The notes beneath the pieces are model-generated. The model had not been told where the DNA came from. It made no database searches and saw only the letters and a list, made by a program, of their open reading frames with translations. The position numbers were made by a program, and so were the translations under genes. DNA of 34,143 bases from IMG/VR virus record IMGVR_UViG_3300035670_000777, positions 1 to 34,143 of that record, one strand, 5' to 3'. The stretch comes from a virus. Position 1 is the first letter of the stretch, and each line of letters starts with the position of its first letter. Positions 28,730 through 34,143 of the stretch are shown in pieces.

Positions 28730-29833
28730 ATGCACTCCAAGATTGTCGGCGGGTCAACAGCCAAGCGCGTCATGCACTGCCCTGGCAGTGTGGCGCTGGT
28801 CCAGCAGATGCCGCCCCAGCCGTCGTCACCTTACGCGGACGAGGGCACGCTCCTGCACGACGTCATGGCGTCGGTGCTGAACAACGACATGCCGCCCGAC
28901 GTGTTCCTTGGCAAGCGCTATGGCACGGCCGAGCTGACCGAGGAGCTGATCGACACCAAGATCCTGCCGGCGCTGGCGGCGCTGGATGAGATCAGCACCA
29001 AGATGGAGTACGAGGTCGAGACCGTCGTCAACTTCGGCGACCTGTTGCCGGGCGTGTTCGGGTCTGCGGACCTGATTGGCCGCGATGGCGACCGGGCGCT
29101 GATCGTCGACTGGAAATTCGGGTCGGGCGTCATCGTGACCGCCGAGGAGAACGAGCAGCTGATGTTCTACGCGGCGGCGGCTCGCCGCACCGCCGCATGG
29201 GCGTTCGAGGGCGTGACCGAGGTCGAGCTGGTGATCGTCCAGCCGCCCGAGGTGCGCCGATGGGTGACGACGCTCGCCCGGCTCGACCGGTTCGAGGCCG
29301 AGCTGGTCGCCGCCGTCGCCGTTGCGTCGCGCCCTGACGCGCCTCTTGCCTCTGGCGAGCACTGCCGCTGGTGCGCCGCCAAGCCGCTCTGCCCGCTCCA
29401 GACCGGCGCCGTCGACCGCGCTCTGCGTGAGGTCGTCTCGACCATGCCGGTCGAGCGGATCGCGAAGTACCTGGCGCAGGCGGACATGATCGAGGAGTGG
29501 ATCAAGGACTTGCGTTCGCTCGCCTTCCAGCTACTGATGGAGGGCCAGCAGGTGCCGGGCTACAAGCTGGTGCCGAAGCGCGCAACGCGCCAGTGGTGCA
29601 AGGACGAGGGCGAGGTCGCGGCGGCGTTGAAGGCGCTGGGCGTCGAGCCGTTTGAACAGAAGATCGTGTCGCCCGCAGCCGCTGAAAAGCTGTTGAAGAA
29701 GGCGAAGAAAGAATTGCCGGCGGACATGGTCGTGGCCGTGTCTTCCGGCGATACGCTGGCCCCGGACTCCGATCCGCGTCCAGCGTCCCAGCAGATGAGC
29801 CGCCTCAAGGCCGCTCTTGATAAGGTACAGTAA
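28730..29833 (+). CDS. DUF2800 Cas4-like PD-(D/E)xK nuclease with Cys cluster, 367 aa
   Basis: The ATG at 28730 follows AAAGGGA; an in-frame ATG at 28451 lies within the opposing gene and is rejected. The protein shows ADEGTLLHDVMASVL (about 36-50), FGSADLIGRDGDRALIVDWK (110-129; D114, D127, K129) and EENEQLMFYAAAA (about 139-151), the core of a RecB/Cas4-type nuclease. C17 with C212, C215 and C221 (HCRWCAAKPLCP) would hold an iron-sulphur cluster. Phage DUF2800 proteins likely process DNA ends for recombination-dependent replication. It is the first gene of the rightward replication unit. Confidence 0.88.
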   Translation: MHSKIVGGSTAKRVMHCPGSVALVQQMPPQPSSPYADEGTLLHDVMASVLNNDMPPDVFLGKRYGTAELTEELIDTKILPALAALDEISTKMEYEVETVVNFGDLLPGVFGSADLIGRDGDRALIVDWKFGSGVIVTAEENEQLMFYAAAARRTAAWAFEGVTEVELVIVQPPEVRRWVTTLARLDRFEAELVAAVAVASRPDAPLASGEHCRWCAAKPLCPLQTGAVDRALREVVSTMPVERIAKYLAQADMIEEWIKDLRSLAFQLLMEGQQVPGYKLVPKRATRQWCKDEGEVAAALKALGVEPFEQKIVSPAAAEKLLKKAKKELPADMVVAVSSGDTLAPDSDPRPASQQMSRLKAALDKVQ

Positions 29834-29834
29834 A

Positions 29835-30467
29835 ATGTCGAACGTAACTGTGTTCTCTGGTGCTAACCTTCCTTCCGTCGCATCGCTCACACAAGCGCTG
29901 CGTAGCGTCACCGCCTCCGAAGGGACGGGCGTGGCCATCCTCAAGATGGACAAGACCGGCCATTGGGTGTTCGGCGCGGACCAGACGGAAGCCGAGGATG
30001 ACGCGACCTGGGCCGTCAATCCTTTCTCCTTCGTCCACGGCTTCATCGCTTGGGGCGACGGGGAGGTGCTTGGCGAGAAGATGGTCCCGATCACGGACCC
30101 TCTGCCCGACCTTGGCATGGCGCCTCCGAGCGCCAAGCGGGGCTGGGAGAAGCAGGTCGGTCTGTCTCTCAAGTGCATGTCGGGCGAAGACGAAGGTCTT
30201 GAAGTCCGGTACGCCGCGACGTCCGTGGGCGGCCGCAAGGCCGTGCAGGCGCTGGCCATCGCCATCGCCGAGGCCGTCGAGAAGGACGCGACCAAACCGG
30301 TGCCGGTGGTGCTCCTGAAGAAGGAACACTACCAGCACAAGAGTTATGGGAAAATTTATACGCCGGTCTTTTCAATCCAGAAATGGATTGGTATGGATAA
30401 CGGATCAGCTGCCCCCATAGCTGACGAGCCTCCGCCGGAACAGCGTCGTCGCCGACGCGGTTCGTAA
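29835..30467 (+). CDS. conserved phage replication-module protein, possible ssDNA-binding protein, 210 aa
   Basis: The ATG at 29835 is used; an ATG at 29817 lies inside the preceding gene. The sequence (MSNVTVFSGANLPSVASLTQ, ILKMDKTGHWVFGADQTEAE, WAVNPFSFVHGFIAWGDGEV, KRGWEKQVGLSLKCMSGEDE, KEHYQHKSYGKIYTPVFSIQ) is one I recall as conserved in many phages right after a DUF2800 or RecB-like gene. That slot usually holds a single-strand DNA-binding protein, so I suggest this role; no experiment is known to me. The C-terminal tail is Arg-rich (EQRRRRRGS), unlike the acidic tips of bacterial SSB. Confidence 0.7.
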   Translation: MSNVTVFSGANLPSVASLTQALRSVTASEGTGVAILKMDKTGHWVFGADQTEAEDDATWAVNPFSFVHGFIAWGDGEVLGEKMVPITDPLPDLGMAPPSAKRGWEKQVGLSLKCMSGEDEGLEVRYAATSVGGRKAVQALAIAIAEAVEKDATKPVPVVLLKKEHYQHKSYGKIYTPVFSIQKWIGMDNGSAAPIADEPPPEQRRRRRGS

Positions 30468-30474
30468 CGTGAGC

Positions 30475-30511
30475 GCAGGCGCCGGGTTTTCCCCCTTTTC
30501 CCGGCGCCTGC
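30475..30511. terminator. 12-bp hairpin between replication genes
   Basis: GCAGGCGCCGGG (30475-30486) is exactly complementary to 30500-30511 around a 13-base T/C loop. It has no T-run after it, so it may be an attenuator or mRNA-stability element rather than a full terminator. The next gene's ribosome-binding sequence (ACGGAGG) follows directly. Confidence 0.5.
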
Positions 30512-30526
30512 AACGGAGGCTAAAAC

Positions 30527-31294
30527 ATGTCTTATAGTGGCGTAATAGCAGTTTGGTTTTCGTGCGGCGTTGCCAGCGCGGTAGCGGCGAAGCTGACGCT
30601 AGACCGATTCGGAAGCACCAACGCAATACGAATTTTGAATAACCCGGTTGTCGAGGAAGATTATGACAACGTGCGCTTTCGCAACGATGTGCAGGCGTGG
30701 CTTGGTGCGCCCATAGAGATCGTATCCAACAAAAACTGGCCCGACGCGAGCGCCGCCGTTGTTTGGGAAAAGAGAAAATTCATGTCCGGCCCGTTAGGCG
30801 CGCCGTGTACTGCAGAGCTGAAGAAGGAAGCTCGGCAGCAGTGGGAGCGTGAGAACAAGGCGGACTGGCACGTTCTTGGCTTTACTGCGGACGAGCAGAC
30901 ACGACATAAACGGTTTGTTTTAACGGAGCGATCCAACGTCATACCCGTGCTGATAGACGCGGGTCTGACAAAAAAAGACTGCCACGCTTTGTTGCGTGCG
31001 GAAGGTATCGCGCCGCCTAGAGTTTACGCGCTTGGCTACCCTAACGCCAACTGCATAGGGTGCGTAAAAGCAACAAGCCCGACCTATTGGAATTTAGTTC
31101 GACAAAAACACCCGGAAGTCTTCGCCGCACGCGCGGCGCAATCTAGGCAGATTGGCGCGCGGCTGGTGAGGGTCAACAACACGCGCATGTTCCTGGACGA
31201 GCTAAACCCCGCCACTAAAGGGCGGAGGATTAAAAATCTCGACGTGGACTGCGGCGTTTTTTGCGAAGAAAAACCAAAAAATGCTCTGGATTGA
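30527..31294 (+). CDS. PAPS-reductase/PP-loop superfamily enzyme, 255 aa
   Basis: The N-terminal FSCGVASAVAAKL (11-23) is the PP-loop-like nucleotide-binding motif of the PAPS reductase superfamily, followed by LGFTADEQTRHKRF (117-130) and a set of cysteines: GAPCTAELKK (C94), NCIGCVKA (C176, C179) and DCGVFC (C242, C246). The cysteine set could bind an iron-sulphur cluster, as in DndC-like and tRNA-thiolation relatives. Phage members are widespread; substrate is unknown, and reduction of sulphate esters or sulphur insertion into nucleic acid are both possible. The gene is A+T-richer than its neighbours. It overlaps the polymerase start by 14 bases. Confidence 0.85.
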   Translation: MSYSGVIAVWFSCGVASAVAAKLTLDRFGSTNAIRILNNPVVEEDYDNVRFRNDVQAWLGAPIEIVSNKNWPDASAAVVWEKRKFMSGPLGAPCTAELKKEARQQWERENKADWHVLGFTADEQTRHKRFVLTERSNVIPVLIDAGLTKKDCHALLRAEGIAPPRVYALGYPNANCIGCVKATSPTYWNLVRQKHPEVFAARAAQSRQIGARLVRVNNTRMFLDELNPATKGRRIKNLDVDCGVFCEEKPKNALD

Positions 31295-33185
31295 TTTCGA
31301 GACGCGGTCGCCGTGCGACCTGAAGGCCGAAGGCGTTTACAACTACGCCCGTCATGCCGACACTGAGGTGATCTGCATGTCCTACGCCTTCGATGACGGC
31401 GAGGTGCAGACCTGGCGACCCCCGGCGCGGTTCCCGGTCAACGTCTGGGCCTACTCCGGCCAGATCCGCGCCCACAACGCCGCCTTCGAGCGGCTCATAA
31501 TGAAGTACGTGCTGAGGACGCCCCACAAGCTGGAACAGTTCTACTGCACCGCCACGCAGGCACGCGCCAACTGCGCGCCGGGCTCGCTGGACGACGTCGG
31601 TCGGTTCGCGGGCGTGTCGATGCGGAAGGACCACCGGGGCGCGCACCTGGTCCGCCAGTGCTGCATCCCGCCCTATTCCGAAGACCCGCGGGAGCTGGCC
31701 GAGCTGATAGCCTACTGCGAGCAGGACGTGCGCGCCATGCGCGCCGCCTCGCAGGCCATGCGGGAGCTGTCAGCCGAGGAGCTGGCCGACTACCACGTCA
31801 ACGAGCGGATCAATGACAGGGGCGTGCGGCTTGACCGTCCCCTCGCCCTCGCCGCAGTGCAGTACGCGGCCATAGAGACGCGGGACATACAGGACCACGT
31901 CGTGCGGGTCACGAACGGCGAGATCACGAGCGTGCGCTCCCGCAAGATGACACAGTGGGTTTACGACCGCGTCGGCCCGCAGGCGCGCAAGCTGATGATG
32001 AACCAAGAAAAGCTATCAATCGACAAGGCCGTGCGCGGTAACTTGCTAGCGATGGAGGACAGCGATGAAATTCCTTGGCACGTCATGGAGGTCATCCAAG
32101 CCGCCGACGACATCTGGGCCAGCTCCGTCGCGAAGTTCCGACGCGCCGCCGACCTCGCCGACTACGACGACGAGCGGGTGCGCGGCGCCTTCGTCTTCGC
32201 TGGTGGAAGCGCTACAGGCCGTGCTAGTTCTTTCGGGCTCCAAGTCCATAATTTCCCACGCAAGGCGCTGAAGGACCCCGCAGCGGCGCGTGCTGCGCTC
32301 GTCGCAGGGCAGGACGTGACGCCGACCTACGGCGCGCGTGTCGCTGACGTCCTGAAGGGCCTGCTGCGCCCCTCCCTGATCCCCGCAGAGGGCCACGTGT
32401 TCGTCGTCGCCGACTGGTCCGCCATCGAGGCGCGCGTCAACCCTTGGCTCTCCAGCCGCGGCGACGACAAGTTGAAGTTGTTTGCCGAGGACATCTACAA
32501 GCACAACGCCGCCGCCACGTTCCGTTGTACGGTCGACGAGGTGACGGACGACCAGCGTCAGATCGGGAAGGTGCAAGAATTAGCGTGTGGTTTCGCCGGC
32601 GGCGTCGGCGCGTTCGCCGCGATGGGCCGGATTTACGGCTTGCACTTGCCCGAGTACGAGGCGCGGCGCATGGTCGACGCCTGGCGCCGGGCCAACCCGT
32701 GGGCCGTCCTGTTCTGGGCCGAGCTGGAGCGTGCCTACACCCGCGCCATGCGTAACCCCGGCCGGGAGTTCACCGCCGGCCGGATAACCTACATGTTTGA
32801 CAACACGCATCTCTGGTACGCCCTGCCCTCCGGGCGCGTGCTCTGCTACCCCTACGCGCGTCTGGAGACCGACGGCGTGTCCTACGCCCGCGCTTCGTGG
32901 AAGCCCTCCGCCGACGCCAAGGAGTGGCCGCGTGCGCGTCTGTGGCGCGGGCTGGCGTGCGAGAACGTCACGCAGGCCACGGCGCACGACCTGTTGCGGG
33001 CCGCCCTCCGTCGCCTTGACGACGTCGTCCTCCACGTCCACGATGAGGTTGTTCTGGAGCGCCCGGCGGGCACGGCGCGAGAAGACGCAGCGCACCTACA
33101 GCTGGTGATGGAGCGAGCGCCGGAGTGGGCGGCCGGACTGCCTCTCAAGGCCGAGGCGAAGATCTTGGAAAGGTACGGGAAATGA
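31281..33185 (+). CDS. DNA polymerase, family A with 3'-5' exonuclease domain, 634 aa
   Basis: The exonuclease domain shows LWIDFETRS (D5, E7), AHNAAFERL (64-72) and AYCEQDVRAM (144-153). The polymerase domain shows motif A FVVADWSAIEARV (374-386; D378), the O-helix QIGKVQELACGFAGG (427-441; K430) and motif C VLHVHDEVVLE (583-593; D588). In the O-helix the position equivalent to E. coli Phe762 is Leu434. It lacks the 5'-3' exonuclease domain of bacterial Pol I, as is normal for phage enzymes of about 600-700 residues. It replicates phage DNA, possibly with the phage clamp. It overlaps its neighbours on both sides. Confidence 0.95.
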   Translation: MLWIDFETRSPCDLKAEGVYNYARHADTEVICMSYAFDDGEVQTWRPPARFPVNVWAYSGQIRAHNAAFERLIMKYVLRTPHKLEQFYCTATQARANCAPGSLDDVGRFAGVSMRKDHRGAHLVRQCCIPPYSEDPRELAELIAYCEQDVRAMRAASQAMRELSAEELADYHVNERINDRGVRLDRPLALAAVQYAAIETRDIQDHVVRVTNGEITSVRSRKMTQWVYDRVGPQARKLMMNQEKLSIDKAVRGNLLAMEDSDEIPWHVMEVIQAADDIWASSVAKFRRAADLADYDDERVRGAFVFAGGSATGRASSFGLQVHNFPRKALKDPAAARAALVAGQDVTPTYGARVADVLKGLLRPSLIPAEGHVFVVADWSAIEARVNPWLSSRGDDKLKLFAEDIYKHNAAATFRCTVDEVTDDQRQIGKVQELACGFAGGVGAFAAMGRIYGLHLPEYEARRMVDAWRRANPWAVLFWAELERAYTRAMRNPGREFTAGRITYMFDNTHLWYALPSGRVLCYPYARLETDGVSYARASWKPSADAKEWPRARLWRGLACENVTQATAHDLLRAALRRLDDVVLHVHDEVVLERPAGTAREDAAHLQLVMERAPEWAAGLPLKAEAKILERYGK

Positions 33186-34143
33186 TTTCAACGCAGGCGT
33201 TTATAGATCACCTGGCCAGCCTCGCGCAGGACGGCGAGACGGCCCTACTCGTGCGCCAGCGCCCTCGCCAGCCTCTACAGTACCACGCCGACGGCGCGTG
33301 CGTGTCGACCCGGTCGGCCGTCCTGCCCGAGCAGGCCGAGCCTCAGCCGCGTGAGGCTTGGTACGCTGTCAACGGCGCGTTCATCATGTCCCGTTGGCCG
33401 CAGGGTCAGCCGTCATGGAAGGCGGAATTTGTTGATTATGTGATGTTCATGGTTCTGGACGACGTCGGAGTGAAGGCGAGCGAGCCTCCCCTCGCCCCTA
33501 CGTGGATCATCGAGACCTCGCCCGGATCGTACCAGTGGGGTTACGTGTTCAGCGAGCAGCCGTCGGCGGCCGAATATACCGCCGCCTACCGCGCCATTGC
33601 GGACGCAGGCTTTACCGACCCCGGCGCGAACGGCCCCGCCCGCCTCTGCCGCATCCCCGGCTCGGTCAACCTGAAGCAGGGCCGCGACATGTTCGCCGCG
33701 CGTCTGGTGACGTGGGAGCCCTCGCGCGAGTACACTCTGGACGAGATCTGCGCTGCGCTAGGCGTCACGCCCGAGCCCGCCAGCACGGCCGTCCATCGCA
33801 GCGTGCGGGTTCGCGACACGGGCGGCGACACGGTGCTGGCGTGGCTGTCCGAGCATGATTTGGTCCTAAGCAAGCCCAATCTGGATGGGTGGCTGGGCGT
33901 CGTCTGTCCGAACCATGCCGAGCACTCGGACGGTAGCGTCGAGGGGCGATACCTTCCCGCGACGCGCGCCTACTGTTGTTACCATAGCCATTGCGCCGAG
34001 TTGAACAGCGCGGCGTTCCTGGCGTGGGTCGCCGACAACGGCGGTCCCAAGGCGAGCGCCGGACTGCGCGAAGAACTTGTCGCCGAACGCATGCGCCTCG
34101 TCGAGTCGACTTTGACGCCTGGCGACATGTTCTCCGACGACGC
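33182..34143 (+). CDS. RepB-type DNA primase (partial, runs past window end)
   Basis: The start overlaps the polymerase stop (AAATGA). I read about 320 codons to the window edge without a stop. Recognisable parts are TWIIETSPGSYQWGYVFSEQ, LCRIPGSVNLKQGRDMFAAR and LVTWEPSREYTLDEICAALG, which fit the RepB primase (archaeo-eukaryotic primase-like) pattern, then SKPNLDGWLGVVCPNHAEHS with TRAYCCYHSHC, a Cys/His cluster probably binding zinc. Such proteins often continue into a helicase or ATPase domain. It would prime DNA synthesis for the adjacent polymerase. Moderate certainty on family, high on replication role. Confidence 0.8.
   Translation, partial: MISTQAFIDHLASLAQDGETALLVRQRPRQPLQYHADGACVSTRSAVLPEQAEPQPREAWYAVNGAFIMSRWPQGQPSWKAEFVDYVMFMVLDDVGVKASEPPLAPTWIIETSPGSYQWGYVFSEQPSAAEYTAAYRAIADAGFTDPGANGPARLCRIPGSVNLKQGRDMFAARLVTWEPSREYTLDEICAALGVTPEPASTAVHRSVRVRDTGGDTVLAWLSEHDLVLSKPNLDGWLGVVCPNHAEHSDGSVEGRYLPATRAYCCYHSHCAELNSAAFLAWVADNGGPKASAGLREELVAERMRLVESTLTPGDMFSDD

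Noticed and set aside
33502-33858. 118-codon frame inside the primase gene
   Set aside because: Arg/Gly/His-rich shadow of the primase frame that runs open from 33182 to the window end.

Overview
The window is a nearly gap-free 34 kb piece of a tailed double-stranded DNA phage. Its head and tail-hub proteins follow the P22 plan of short-tailed phages: P22-type portal, scaffold, P22-type coat protein, gp4-like and gp10-like DNA-stabilisation proteins, then ejection proteins. GC-rich codon use, the spanin and M15-peptidase lysis genes and the types of small phage proteins suggest a GC-rich Gram-negative host, plausibly an alphaproteobacterium; that host call is inference. No integrase, tRNA, rRNA, insertion sequence or CRISPR array was found. 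Both window edges cut genes, so the genome is longer than this.

Layout. (1) 1-1573, leftward: a DNA polymerase III beta-clamp gene (dnaN, 3' end cut by the window edge) and two 55-codon genes behind a good sigma70-type promoter. (2) 1574-2350: a 777-base intergenic control region with a 16-bp perfect inverted repeat around an A+T-rich core, four 31-bp iterons, and a pair of T-tract repeats; it is the best origin or control-region candidate in the window. (3) 2351-6825, rightward: small and large terminase, two small genes, portal. (4) 6822-11281: small conserved structural genes and a block of fibre or tailspike-like genes lying, unusually, between portal and scaffold. (5) 11397-17443: scaffold, major capsid protein, putative decoration proteins, gp4-like and gp10-like proteins, with an HNH homing-endonuclease gene inserted in the opposite orientation between the last two. 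(6) 17436-19916: fibre or appendage genes. (7) 19913-24713: an unknown conserved protein and three putative DNA-ejection proteins. (8) 24710-25748: lysis cassette (XhlA-like membrane protein, M15 peptidase, holin-like protein, overlapping spanin pair). (9) 25684-28666, leftward: DUF3310, a string of tiny overlapping genes sharing repeated junction sequences, a SNF2-like helicase and a VRR-NUC nuclease. (10) 28730-34143, rightward: a Cas4-like DUF2800 nuclease, a conserved replication-module protein, a PAPS-reductase-like PP-loop enzyme, a family A DNA polymerase and the start of a RepB-type primase.

Working together: the polymerase, primase, helicase, nucleases and the phage's own clamp form a largely self-sufficient replication and recombination set. 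The rightward late block packages, builds and releases the virion. The most noteworthy points are the phage-encoded sliding clamp paired with a family A polymerase, the structured control region, the small-terminase frame that stays open far into the large terminase, the repeated linkers of the small-gene cassette, and the receptor-binding block placed inside the head module.
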